NCBI GenBank assembly: GCA_016858145.1
Contig: JAEHOE010000212.1
Coordinates: 62,001 to 126,000, forward strand
Direction: 5' to 3'
Length of the DNA: 64,000 nucleotides
Source: Edaphochlamys debaryana
Taxonomy: Eukaryota; Chlorophyta; Chlorophyceae; Chlamydomonadales
A model generated the notes under the pieces. The model was given only the letters and a program-made list of their open reading frames with translations, searched no databases and had not been told where the DNA came from. The translations under genes and the position numbers were made by a program. Below, in pieces: positions 23,159-35,600 of the stretch. The stretch's first letter is position 1. Every line of letters starts with the position of its first letter.

Positions 23159-25226
23159 CGATGGCGGGGGTGTCAGGGCGTGTGGGCCGTGCGGGGGAAG
23201 ACTGACGGCAGCTGCAGGTGACCTGGGGGCGGGTCGGCGGCGGGGGAGGGGGGCGGGCCCGTGCTTGCGACCGCAGATAGAGCCCATTGGGCTGCTGCTG
23301 TTGCTGCGTCCCCCACCGCCCCGACCCCCACCCCACCGGGACCACACGGGGTCGCTCCGGCTCAGGCTCCGCGCTGCCGGGGGGCCTCTGCGCTCGGCTG
23401 GCGAGCGCTGTGCGGGGGCTGGGGCGCTGCTGAGGACCTGGAAGACGGCGCACTATTCAGCACTTGGCACTTGTATCCTTCATCTCTGGGGCCAAGCTGG
23501 GGTGCTTTGTGACGTCATGGCGGCTGCGGCTGCAGCCGCTGGGGAGGGCACTCATCGGGGGATTCATGCTCACTAGAGGCGGGGTCAGGGGCGGCGGCGG
23601 CCGGCGGGGGTTCGGCAGGCGGGTCTCAAGCAGCAAAATCACGGGTACGTACGACGTACGACAGCGCTGAGATTGTGATGTGATGCGATGGGACGAGATG
23701 GCTCTGCATGAGTAGCACGGTAAAGCACACGATGGGGAGTGCATGGAGCCTCGCTGTGGCCCCGGTTCTTGCAGGCAGTTGCTTGGCACAGGCAGGTGTG
23801 GTGGTGTGTGGTGTGGTGTTCAGGTGTTTATACAGCAGTTATGACTGTGTTGGAGGCTGCTGTGCTGCGTGTCTGAGGGGGCAAGGCAGGCAGCAGGCGG
23901 CGCGGGCTGGACGCGAGTGAGCGCATCTTGCACTGAGGATCGGCGGCGGCGGTTATGGAGAGGGCGGCGGCGGTTGGCGGTTGGGTGCACGAGGCATCAT
24001 GAACTGTGCCCCGGGGGGGGTGGCTGCCCGCGATCAGCTGCGCCCCGCCCCCCTGCCGGCGGGGGGGGTCCATGTCTCGACCGCCCCCGGGCTGGGGGCC
24101 GGCTGGAGCGGCGCGGGCGGCGCTGGAAGCGGCGGGTGAGCCGGTGCGGTGTGGTGCGGTGCGGTGCGTGCAGCCGTGCGTCTGTGGAATTTGGCAAGCG
24201 ATAATTGGAAGCTGGGCCCTCTGGAAGTGTTGGTGCCGGTTTTGTGTGTCTTGGCGGGGCGTGAAGCGGCAGTTGCATGGCCTGTTCTCGTGAGCCAGGG
24301 CCCCCCCCGCCCCTGGACGCCCCTGTACCGGTGACGAGTGTGCGGCGGGTGCACTCCGCGTTGTGGGTGGGTGTGCGGTGGTTTGTTTGCGTCCCATCGT
24401 TGCGGCTGGGCGGAGGGGAGGGCTGTCTGTTGCAGCGCGAGGCGAGTGGCTTCGTCTGGGCTCCCGGGGGGGGGGGGAGGGGGGCGGCTGGGTGCACGCG
24501 TTGCGGCGGAGGGGCATGTGCGGGGAACGGTCAGCGGCACGCTGCCCCCTCATATTCATTTTCACGCGTCCTTAGACGCATATACGGTACGGTTGTAATA
24601 CAGCTTGCCTGGAGCGTTCGCGATGCCCCCACCGCTGCGGGCTGGGGGATCCCTGTGGGCTGCTAGCCGTTCTGAGTTCTGAACAGCGCGCATCCCACCA
24701 GGGGCCACAAGCTGCGGCGCTGGGCGGTGTTGGCGCGCGCAGACATAGGGGTGGGGCAAGCCAGACTGAGTCAGGGTTTGCGGTGTGTCACCACACATAT
24801 CGTCTGGCATTCTGTACGTCACCACAAGGAAGCGACATCACCCGCAATCAAGCGTGCCCTCAGCACTGCCCTTCGGAGGCCGCAGAACGCCAGTGACAAC
24901 GGCCCCCCTCACTGCCCTCAGCCCTCACCCTGCCCTCACAGCGACAGGCCCCCAGCCACAGCACCACCACCGCCAGGACGCCCCGCGTGCGCACGCCGCA
25001 CGAATGCCCCGCCTCCTCCGCTGGACTCGGCGGCGCCCTGCCGGCGGCCTGCCCCTAATCTGCCCCGAATCTCTCCCCTGCCCCTAACAGGGGGCCTGCA
25101 ATCAAGACCAGAACGGCCCTGCCCTGCCTGAGCAATGGGCTCAAGCAGCCCTTGCCGCAACTGCCCCAAACAACCGTTGCCCCTGCACCGTACGAAGCAC
25201 GGCACTGCCGTACGAGCCACGCAGGT

Positions 25227-25517
25227 CGTCCCACACACCTAGACGTCGCCCATGCGGTCAGGGCACGGCCGCCTGGTGGCCTGAGGAGAGCGGGCAGCGG
25301 ACATGCACGGTCTCGGCATTCGCAGTCGGAAGCGCAGCCGACGAAAAGCCGATCACACCTCTCTGCCCCGCCAGTGTTCCAGGTCGTCCCATGTTTGCTG
25401 CTCCAGGGTGTCGGTGCCTGCAGGAGCAGGCGACCTCGCGGTGCTGAGGGGGGTGCCGACGGCCGAGCGAAGCGTCGGCCCCAGCTCCAGACAGCACCCA
25501 CTCACCGACGGGTGCAG
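25227..25517 (-). pseudogene. Duplicated fragment of the cyclin gene with a nonsense change
   Basis: These 291 bp match 30151-30441 in the cyclin gene at all but one position, in the same orientation. They contain two coding exons and the intervening intron. The only difference changes the last codon of the second exon from CAG (Gln) to TAG (stop) on the minus strand, next to the GTGTGT donor. No other cyclin exons are nearby, so the copy cannot make a cyclin. Confidence 0.85.
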
Positions 25518-25522
25518 TGCCC

Positions 25523-25543
25523 GGGGGGGGGGGGGGGGGGGGG
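25523..25543 (+). repeat. Homopolymer of 21 G
   Basis: A run of 21 consecutive G begins 5 bp after the end of the duplicated cyclin fragment. It could form G-quadruplex structures and its exact length may be uncertain. Confidence 0.9.
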
Positions 25544-28284
25544 CACCATTCCTGACTCTCTTAACCTTCAGAGGCGTTGATGTGCTGGTGTCGAGGAGGT
25601 CAAGATGGCGGTCAACGATTGGGCTTTGGGCACGTGAAGGTGTGGTCATGGATAAAGAGTTACAGGTGTAGTGAGTTGTTAGTTGGTACACGTGTTAACG
25701 CCTCCGTTGGGGGCTGGCAAACACACTCGCGAGCACGCACTGACGCACTCTAGCACTGGGGCGTGCGCGGCCCCGACAGACGGGTGGACCCCTCGTGGGC
25801 GGCGGTCCGGGCTTGAATGGACTGAGTGCAGAGTTGGCATCGCCCCGCTGGGGGCGGCCAGGAAACTCACAAACAGAACGAAATGAAACCGAATAAAACA
25901 TCTTCTTAGTGAAACCCTAAGCTCCGAGGCGGAAAATGGGGGCGCCACACACGCACGCACGCACGCACTGCCACGCACTCTGGACCTGCCTGGAGGCACC
26001 GCCAGGGGGCGAGGGCCGAGCGGCCAGCTCCGAGGCAGCCCCTGCCACCGCCCTGCAGCGCACACAGCTCGGGGCAAACCGCCATGGCACATCGTAGCAC
26101 ACCACACCACGGCACACCACGGACGGCATCGCCAGGCTCTCTGACGGCCGCAGACCCTCGGTCCACGGATCAAGATTACGGATCACCGCTGCTCTCTGTA
26201 GGAACCGCTCTTGGGACGCCGCCAAGCCCCGACCACACGCACAGACTCCTCCGCGCGGCGCCGTACGGTACACTTCGCGCAACAATTAGGTAACGTTACT
26301 TCACCACCGTAGAGAGCCGAAAGAGAGGTGGGGGGCTGGAGGAGAAAAGACGCCGCCGTACGTCCACGCCGGGCGCGAGGCCTCATTACCGGCCCCGCTC
26401 ATACCCCTGCCGCCCACATGCAATATAGCGGATCAGATCAGAATGCGCCTAGGGCAACTGAGGGCCGGCGCGCACAAGACACAAGAATGGGTAGCTACCT
26501 ACTTGTACTGCCTACTACTAAAAGGCCGGGTGGCGTGGACACGGGATCGCCGCATAGGTCGCCCTGCCACGCCCCTTACGGCAATAAAGCAAGCAAGCTA
26601 CACACAAGGGATTCTCGGAATTCTAGTCAACCTTGCCTCTGAATCCGCAACCTGGGGACCTGTCCCGTCCTGCCTGAGTCCTGTCTGTCTGAATAGCAAT
26701 GCGCGGGGGCCTGCGCCTCCCTTTCCCCGCATGCACACAGCTGGCCTAGCTCTAGCGCCCCAGGCGGCCTCCACACGCCGCGCAGCCATCAGCACCTGCA
26801 TCCCACCGGCCTGCGAGCGGGCGTGGCCCCGTCCCAAGTCGGGCGGGGCCCACGCAAAAACACCGCAGCAGCATTCCACGCACCCCGGTGCATGCCCATG
26901 TGGATTTAGGATTAGTGGTCAGGCAGAACCCCTCGTCTGCACGCGAGGAAGCCAGCCCTTTCCGCAGTAGTGAGCGAAGACCACGCATATGCACCGGCCC
27001 GCCAGCCCACTTGGGACTGAAACCCTGGGCCGGTTATGGGACACAGGGGCATTCCTTCCGGGCTACCACCCCACCAGATTAGCCACGGCGATGCGGCAGG
27101 CCGGGCACCCCATTGTAGGGTGCCGCGACCGTCGCCCCCGGGCGCCATTCCCGCCCCAACCCTTGCAACACGAGGGGATCGGTCCCCAGCAGGAGCCGAG
27201 GGGGTCAATGCCTAGGGCCCAGCCCCTAGCCCCAAGTCGGCTAGCCCCGCCACACAGGATGGGTCAAAACCGGTGGTGAGGCCCCCGACTTGGCGCCCTG
27301 GCCCCCCCCTCCCCCTCCAAAACTACCTGCCGGCCTCGCTCCCCAACACCAAACCACAACACCAACAAAGCCAATCCCAGCAACCCAACACACACATACT
27401 CCCAAAACACCGGCCTTCCCAACCACGGGGCGGCCATACAACGGCAGCATCTCGGTTGCATATGCATGCTGGTACACTCACGGGTTGAGGCCCGTGCCGT
27501 GCAGCGCACTCGCCATGCGCAAACACAGCGGCAAAGTCTTTATAGGGAAGTTTTCGCTCTCGCACACATGCTCACTTCGTCTCGCTCTCCCTGTACTAGC
27601 CGCCCCTACCCAGAAGCCACCCACGCACCCACCCACATCATCACAAGACAGGAGTTCTTTTAGCTAGAGATAAAGAGTGCTGAACCCATGCCACCCTGGC
27701 AGCCCCACCGCCGGGCCGCCCTGAACACGCACCGACGCATCCGCGCCGACTCACCGACACACGCGCGCAAACGTATGTGTAGCAGTAGGAAAGCGAGCTC
27801 CTAAGGTGAAAGAATCCCAAGAACAAAGGTGCCCGGCCCCGTGAGGTAGGGGTCCGAGACTAGGACCGAGTGCTCCTCACGCAGAGCATGAGGGAGCCGA
27901 TGCAAAGAGCATTCCAGTTCGTAGGGGAGAGTTGCGAGCGCACGGGCACATGCCTACGCGCGGCGGCCGGCGGGGCGGCTCTGCCTTGGGGCTTGCCACC
28001 TACAGCCCCCGCCGGCCGCCCTGGCGAAAAAGGTGCCTGGTGCAGGCCCTCCGGCTCGCAGTTGCCACCCAGTAGGACTGGGAGGAGGGGTAGATGCAGA
28101 AACAGGCGACGCGCCTTGGCCCGAGCAAAAATGCAAAAGCACGCGTTGGGCCGTGCGCTGTGGCCCGAGCTTGTCCGCGAGAGCCCCGCCGCGGGAGCCG
28201 TGGGCTCGGGGGCAGCACCGGAGCCCGTCGGCCGCCAGGAATCGATGGCGGCGGCTGCCGAGCTCCGCGCCCTGCCCCCGGCGC

Positions 28285-30469
28285 TCAGCAGGCGGCGGCG
28301 GTGGGGGCAATGGAGAGGGCGCTCATGGCGGCCAGGGGGTGCAGGGGGTGCAGCACGCAGCGGTCTGCCCCGCCCCCGTGGGCGCCGGAGCCGGGGCTGC
28401 GCCCGGGCGAGGGTGACAGGCCGCCCGAACACACCGCAGCCGAGCGGCCGGGCGAGGCGAGCACAGTCAGGCCGGGCGGGCGGCGGGGCGTGCGCACGCC
28501 AGCGCTGGACCCAGAGTGGGGCGCCGGCGCCTGGGGCCGCGCCGGGGCCTGGGGCTGGGCCTGGGTCGGGTGCGGCTGGGCCCGGGCCTGGGTCTGCGGC
28601 GCGGAGGGTTGGCTCGGGTGCTGGGCCTGGGCCTGGGCTGCGGAGGCGGCTGCGGCGGCGGCGCTGCTGGTGGGCGCCGCCGCTGTGGCGGCGGCGATGG
28701 CGAGTGCGTGGCTCCCGTGCAGCCCCTCCCATGCGCGGTAGCGGAGCAGCAGGGCGCAGGGCTGCGGCTGGGAGGCGGCCGAGTGGAGGGCCTTGGACAG
28801 GGCCTGCAGGGGGGCGGGGAACGGGCAGGGGTGCATGCGTGTGGGTGCGTGTGGGCGACACCAACCAATCATCACCAACCTCCCTACCCGTTCGCCCCGT
28901 CCCCAAACTCCTTCACCCCATCCCCCCCTCACCCCAACCGCCCACCTTGACCAGCTCCCCCAGCGCCGTGGGCTCCGCCCCGCTGAGCAGCACCACCCCC
29001 TGCAGCCCCTCGTGGTGCCGCACCAGCCCCAGGGCCAGGTACACGGCGGCCGCGGCCACGTGGGAGGGCGGCGCCCGCAGGAAGGCGCCCTCCAGCAGGG
29101 TCAGCTCCAGCAGCGCCTCCGCCAGGCGCCGGGCCGACAGGTCGTCGCCCGGGTGCGCCGGCAGCGGCGCCAGCTGCAGGAAGTAGTGCAGGAAGCGCAG
29201 GGGCGTGGGCACCGAGAGGCCGAAGTCCAGCGTGAAGAGGAGCTGGGGGGGAGGAGAGGCAGCAGGTCGGGAAGGGGGGTCAACAACAAACGGGGGGAAA
29301 ATGCACAAAAATTGCGGCAATAAATCAAAGGAAAGCTTTGGGGCCACGGGGTGTGAATGCAATGCGTCTAAGGGGCCGCGGGGTCCACCGTCACATGCGG
29401 GGGCCTGGGAACCCGCGTAAACCCTGTAAACCCTCCCACCCGCCCCCCCACACCCTTCTCGATAACCCGCCCGCCCGCACCTCCTTCTCCATGACCCGCA
29501 TGTCCTCCGCCGAGTACATGTTCTCCGCCATGGCCAACATGTCCTTGAGCGCGGGCGGGTAGACCTCCTCGAACTTGGCGGCCACCCACAGACACGTCAG
29601 GCCCAGCAGCTGGAAGCGGCCGCGCGACACGGGCTTGGCGCACAGGTAGCGGTCCAGGTAGTGGACCTGAGAGGGAGGAGAGGGGGAGGGAGGGTTGGGG
29701 GTTTGGGGGTGGAGGAGAGGAGAGAGGCGGCGTGTTTGGGGGTAGGAGGAGGAGCGCCTCGCGAGGTAGGAGGTCGCCGGGGGTGTATTGCGGGTGCACG
29801 CCAGGACCAGCGAGGCCCGACGCCAGGCGAGCGGTATCGGGGCATTCTAGAGGTTTGTAGAGAAGATATTGTGCTGCAGGCGGTGAGAGCCGGCAACGAG
29901 CGAGCGGTTCCGGCGACCGTGAAGCCGCTTACCGCCAAAAAGAGAGTCTCCGTGTGCAGCCGGAACTCGTCGCGAACCTCGCCCAGCCAGTCGACGAGCA
30001 TCGTGCGCATGGCCGGCGTGACATCCGTCTGCGATCGCGTGAGCCTGGGCGTCAGGCAGGTCGCACGCGGAAGGGAAGCGGCCGGCATGCCGCCGACTTG
30101 CACCTCGAGAAGTGTGCTAAGCCGTTTCGCCACAAAACCCGGACGGCATGCGTCCCACACACCTGGACGTCGCCCATGCGGTCAGGGCACGGCCGCCTGG
30201 TGGCCTGAGGAGAGCGGGCAGCGGACATGCACGGTCTCGGCATTCGCAGTCGGAAGCGCAGCCGACGAAAAGCCGATCACACCTCTCTGCCCCGCCAGTG
30301 TTCCAGGTCGTCCCATGTTTGCTGCTCCAGGGTGTCGGTGCCTGCAGGAGCAGGCGACCTCGCGGTGCTGAGGGGGGTGCCGACGGCCGAGCGAAGCGTC
30401 GGCCCCAGCTCCAGACAGCACCCACTCACCGACGGGTGCAGACTGCACTCGTCGCAGAGCAGGGTTAAG
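28285..30469 (-). CDS. A/B-type mitotic cyclin, N-terminus not resolved
   Basis: Cyclins of this type activate cyclin-dependent kinase at mitosis. Exons, high to low: 30469-30430 (tentative), 30341-30283, 30204-30163, 30028-29933, 29666-29481, 29242-28946, 28803-28285. The cyclin box is clear: [12 protein letters not shown], then [14 protein letters not shown], then [20 protein letters not shown] (the MRAILVDWL motif of A/B cyclins), HYLDRYL and [10 protein letters not shown]. The second cyclin fold begins [23 protein letters not shown] final Ala/Gln/Pro-rich tail of about 170 residues has no counterpart in typical cyclins. All listed joins keep phase. No start codon or destruction box was found; upstream exons may lie beyond 30469. 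Subtype A versus B is not decided. Exons at 30283-30441 are duplicated at 25227-25517. Confidence 0.85.
30151..30441 (-). repeat. Source copy of the 291-bp duplication
   Basis: This segment is inside the cyclin gene and is repeated at 25227-25517. It runs from 12 nt inside one intron, across two exons, into a tentative third exon. Here the codon at the exon end reads CAG, consistent with a functional gene. Confidence 0.85.
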
Positions 30470-32671
30470 CTGTTATGAGCAGGATAGCGGCGTCAGCAAC
30501 GGGGGTCGGCAGGGGAATCGTGCGCAAGCGACCTCTAAAACGAAGCCTGTAGGGACGTGCCTGGGCTTTGTTGCTTGTTTTGTTGTTCCAGAGATAGTTT
30601 TGGCCGGGTGCGAGGGGGCGGCAGCGCTTGGAAGCCTGGTGACCAATTTTTGGCGGGAAGGGGGTTTCGGGCGCCTGGGAGTCGAGCGTGTTCCTAGAGC
30701 CGGCGCATTGCAATACGCACCTCAGGTCCCGCATATGCGCAGCCATAGGGACTGGCCGATCGCTTTGCCGAGCCACCTCCAGCTGCCTCCATCGCCCGGC
30801 CGCGCGCCCCGACACAACACGACAGGCGTGCGCGAGTCGCGCTTAGCGACAGAGGCTACAGATTTGCCAGATTTCAGTGGGGAGCGCTGTAGACAGCGCT
30901 CCTGCAACGCGTGTGTAGTGCTGTAGCTTATCACAGGGAGACGCGTTATTGAACTGGTTAAGTACACATGGAGTTGAAGTTGTGCTGAAGCAGTCGCTTG
31001 TTGCGGTAGAAGAGGCAGCGTGCACAATAATGTTATTGTGCACCCCCCGAAAGTACGGCCGGCAGGCTGGGAAGAAGAGGGAGGTCGGTGCAGACGAAAA
31101 GGCGTCAGCGCTGCAGACGTGCTCGGGCATCATTTAGCCTGCAACACCTTGTATAGAGAACACCACTGCAGCCCAACTGGCCACCTGACCTTTACCCATG
31201 CCGCCATGTCGACCGAGACCAACCGGTCCGCAACTGTCCGCATCTACGGTGCTTCGTAAGCAAAACGGGGACAAGAACTCGTCGCGACGGGGCAAACCGC
31301 CTGCTGTGCGCTCTAGCGGCTTCGCGCCGGTTTGGGCCCATACGGCCGAAGCGTTTTGACCGACTGGCGCGTCACGGCAGCGCACCTAGGCCGCCGCACC
31401 GCTACGGCTTTTGCCGACCGCACTGAGCGTCAATGACTCAATCGCTGCTGCTAGCATTAGCGGGCGCTGGCGCTTTGGCGCAGGTGCCCATGCCTGCTCC
31501 CTTGGCCTCCCGCGGGTGCGCCTCTTACTCACACACGCCTTACTCTTCTCCCACGTCGCACCGCCAACAACAGCCAACCCTCCACGCCCTGCTGATCTGA
31601 CCTGACCTGACCTGCTGACCTAACCTGCAGCCCTCACACCACAGGAGCCGGGACCGTGTGGCCCGCGGCTACGCCGCCGCCGCTCCCCGCTTGAACCACA
31701 TCGCCCTTCACCTGCACCTTCCACACATCGCCAGTCCCCCACACCCGCCCACCTGCGCCCTTCCACCGGCACCGGCACGGCGGCACCGGCCCGTCCACCG
31801 AGCACCGCAGAGCCCGGGCCCATCCCACGCCACCAGCCCTAGCCTCGTACCGGCCCGCTGCAGTGCTACAGCGCGCCCGTGCGGCTTCCCAGCCGCTCTC
31901 GCCTTCAACCTGTGCCTGTGCCTGTCAACCCACCTCTGATCCTTTACAACAGCTACATTGTCTGTGTGCCTGCTCCCAGTCAACGACCTCCCAGCGGCTC
32001 TCCGTCAGGCTCCGTCCACCTTCCCAGGAGCCAGGACAGTACAGTAGCAGCGGGGTCCACCACACGGGCCACCAGCCCTGCCCCACGCCAGCTGCTAGGG
32101 GCCGGGAGAGCCCCACGCAGCAGTGACCAACCGACCGTACAGCAGGGCGTCCACCGGTCTACCGGTTGAGCAGAGCATCAGCCAGGTCCTGTGCCGCCAA
32201 GCCCGCGGCCCACGGCGAATGCGCCAAGCCACGGCGCCCCCCGGGCAAGAGCCTCGGCGGGCCCCCTAGTCGCCCCAGTCCAGCCCCGATGCACCCCTCG
32301 GACCCCGGCAACTGCCCCCAGCCGGCCAGCCCCCCACTCTTCCTTGCTCGCAAGAGCAGGGTTGCGGATAGAACCTTGCCAGAGGTGTTGTAAGCCGGGA
32401 TTGCGCTTTGCTGGCCTTGCCTCTCGCGTCACCTCGTCCCCGCTTCCCAGCCCCCCACTCTCCCGGACAGCCTCAGACCCTGCTGGCCCCAACAACCGGA
32501 GCCGCGCCCCGCCCCGCACCCGCAGCAGCCGGGCAGCGGCGGAGCCCTGCGGCCCTTCAGTCCACCCCCAGCACCTCCGGCTGCCCACGCGCCCCGCCAG
32601 CACGGCCAGCGGCCAGCGGCCGAACATCGACCACATCCCGACGACCCGACCCACATCAGCCCCGACCCACA
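30470..32671. other. Region upstream of the cyclin, no certain gene
   Basis: The start of the cyclin (-) should lie here, and the hydrolase (-) ends at 32672. No family-like sequence was seen. One plus-strand candidate first exon stands out at 31206-31255: an ATG in CCGCCATGTC context, 16 codons (MSTETNRSATVRIYGA), then GTAAGC. No following exon could be supported. A short tandem TGACC repeat is present at about 31597-31625. Confidence 0.45.
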
Positions 32672-35600
32672 TCACACCCTGCTGTCCCCGAAGGCCGCCA
32701 GCGCCGCCCCCACCAGCGCCGCCGTGCCGTCCAGCACGCAGCCGTCGCAGTGCCCCCGCCCCACCTCGTGCACCTCGGCCGACCCCAGCCGCTCCGCCAG
32801 CCAGCGCTGCTCCGCGGGGGGGTGCACCACGTCCGCGGCGGCGATGCCCACGCCCACGCGCATACCGGAGCGCCGGATGGCGGCCAGCCTGGGGGGGTGA
32901 GGGGGTGAGGGGGGGAGGGCGGGAGGGGGTCAGGGGGGGGTTCAGGCTTCAGGGGTTTCAGGGGTAAGGGGGTCAGAGGTTCAAGGGGTCAGGGGGGGGG
33001 AATTGAGGGGAAAGAGCTAGTGGCACACCAAGCAGCCTTCCCCTGGCCCGCCCCCCGGCCCCACCTGCGCGGCCCCATGTGGTGGCTCTGGTGGGCCGTG
33101 GCGTGCCACAACACCCCTGCGGGGAGGAGGGGGAGGGGAGGCGGGGGGTAGGCGGTTGATGGCAGACGGCCCCACCCCGCAACCCCCGGGGGACCCCAAA
33201 CCCACCCACCCACCACCCACCGTCCATCTCCTCGGGCGTCATGCAGGTGAGCGAGCGCCAGTGCTGCTGCCACATGTCGGTAAGCACGTCTGGGGGGAGG
33301 GGCGGACAGGGAAGGGGGGGGGCGGAGAGGGGGAGAGGGGCGTCACGCGCGGAAAGCCAGGTGGGCTGGGGTGGAAGGGGACCTGACTGAGCGGGGGGGG
33401 GTGTGTGATCACGCAAGCCGGGCGCAGACACGGGAATAGCGGGGCAGCGCGCACGGGGCCACGGCAGGCACAGGCGGGGCACGCGCACGGGGCGGGAGGA
33501 TGAAGGGGACCGCAGATCAGGCCTCGTACCGCCGTCACCCCAGCTGCGGTGGCGCCTGGCCCCGCATGCAGCACCACGCACCTCGCCGGGTGGGCGGCTC
33601 GGCCTTTGCAGCGGCGGAGGCGGGGTCGCCCCCCGCCTGCTCGCCCTCCGCCGCCGCTGCCGCCGGTGGCGGCTTGGCCCCCCTGGCCCCCGGCTGGGGG
33701 GGCGCGGGGCCATCCAGGAAGGCCTGAGGGAAGGGTGTGTGTGTGGGGGGGTACCGCCACGGCACAGGGGCAGGTCAGGTCGGGGGCCTCGACCCGCAAT
33801 CCCTGACCCTGACCCCCTCCCCAAACTCAGGCGAGCCTCAGCATCCCGGGAACCCCCCCCCCCCAGCCTTCCCCACCAATCCCCAGGTTATGCCCGCCGC
33901 CCATTCCCTAGGTGCTGCCCCAGGTGGAGCCTAAGATGCAAACACGAGCAGAATTCAGGATCCAGGGGTCCGAAGTCCAGGATCCAGGATCCAGCTCCGC
34001 GCCCCACCTGGTCGTGCAGCATGCCCAGCATGCCCGGCAGCCGCGCCGCCAGCGCCTCGTCGTCCTCGCACCGCATGGCCGGCAGCGTCTCACGCCGCGC
34101 ACGCGCAGCACGCCGCCAGGGCAGCGCCCGCCAGCGCTTGCCGGGGGAGGTGACCACGAGGAAGGCGGCGCGCAGGCGGGAGCTGCGGAGGGGGTGGGAG
34201 GGGAGGGCGGTTTGCGGGTGAGGGCGCGTGGAAGGGGGCAAGAGAGTCGCCTGCTCGATAACACCCCTCCCCCACCTGTGCCCCGCCCCTCCGTGCCGGG
34301 GTGCAGCTCCACCCAACCGAGGCCTGTGCCCCTGCCCCGCCGCAAGCCCTCATCCCGAGGACCCGACCTCCTCCGACAGCCTCTCCCGTGCACCGCCCTG
34401 CCCCCTGCCGCCAAGCCCTGCTCTCCTCCCCGCGGCCCACGGCGCCCATAGCCCTCCCCTTCAACAGCCACGAGAACCTCTCCGCCCAGGCCCAAACCGG
34501 CCCGCCTGTGGCCCGTACCCGCCTCCGCCCCTCCCCCACCCGCGCCCGCCGCATCCGTGCAGGGGCCCAGGCCCCGCCCAGCCCACAGAAGCTGCTTGCA
34601 TCGATGCCTAGCCGTTGCGCTGCCGGTGGCACTGAAGCCCCCCCCTCAGTCCAACACGCCCTCCCCCCTCGCATGCTCCCTGCAGCCCATAACGACCACC
34701 CCCTGACCCCCTCCCCACCACCACGCACCCTCAGGCTTAGGGCACCCGTTTCCGCACCCCTGAGCAGGCAGCGTTCTGCCGAGCCTGCCGGTATGTTTCC
34801 CGGCTCACACGAGCAGGCTGCACACCTCTCTCTTGCGTCAGCCCATAACATCAACGGCTGCCCCCCTCCCCCCCCCCCCACCCCCACCCCCAACCCCGAA
34901 AGGGCTGCTCACGCGGCCCCGTCCCCCCCTCCCCCCCCCAGGGACTGCTCACGTGCGCCCCGTGGCCACCAGGCGGTGCAGCAGCTCCTGGCACACCATG
35001 CCGCCCATGGACACCCCCATCAGGTAGAAGGCCCCCCCGGGGCCCACCACGGCGTCCGCCACCGCCAGGGCGTCGCGCGCCAGCAGGCGGGTGGTCTGGC
35101 GGCCGGGGGGGCAGCCGGGGGCGCTGCGGCCCAGGCCCCGAGCCTCGTGCACCAGGACCTGCGGGCGGGAGAGGGGAGAGGGGAGAGGGGGGAAGGGAGA
35201 GGGGAAAGGGAGGGAGGCGTTGGTGCTGTGGCGGGGTTGGAGCGTGCACACCTCCTGCGCTGAGCTGGGCCCGGAAGTTCTGGCCTCCCCTCAACATCGT
35301 CGCAGACTCCCCCTACTGCAAGGTAGCCACCTGCAGCTGCGGGGGCCTCTATCACACGCACTTCTGCGCACACGCACGCACGCACCTGGTACCCCAGCCG
35401 CACGAAGCGCTGCACCACAAAGCCCATGAACGGGATCTTGCCGCCAAAGCCGTTGATCAGCAACAGCACACGGCCGGTGGTGATCGGGGCCTGGGCCTGG
35501 GCCTGGCCCTGGGTGGGGCCCCCATCGGCCTTGGCCGCGTCGCTGCCGGGCTGGGCCCCGGCTGGCTTGGGCTCGGGCGGGGGCGGGTTGCCGTACAGCT

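Larger units (their letters stand above)
23159..28284. other. Large intergenic region (two 3' ends), no intact gene recognised
   Basis: This 5.1-kb stretch lies between the 3' ends of SnRK2 (+) and the cyclin (-). It contains a duplicated cyclin fragment (25227-25517) and a 21-G homopolymer beside it. The rest holds scattered open frames (for example 26443-26970 on +) without recognisable domains or a convincing exon pattern. Around 26250-27850 the composition is less GC-biased than in the genes, which could reflect old transposon debris; no terminal repeats or transposase were identified. Confidence 0.5.

Noticed and set aside
26443..26970. Plus-strand open frame of 175 codons starting MRLGQLRAGAHK
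   Set aside because: It has an ATG and some protein-like sequence but no recognisable domain, and its second half looks like random GC-rich translation. Not supported without homology.
23159..28284. Transposon in the large gap
   Set aside because: No terminal inverted repeats, target duplications, transposase or reverse-transcriptase motifs could be read; the only clear repeat is the cyclin fragment.
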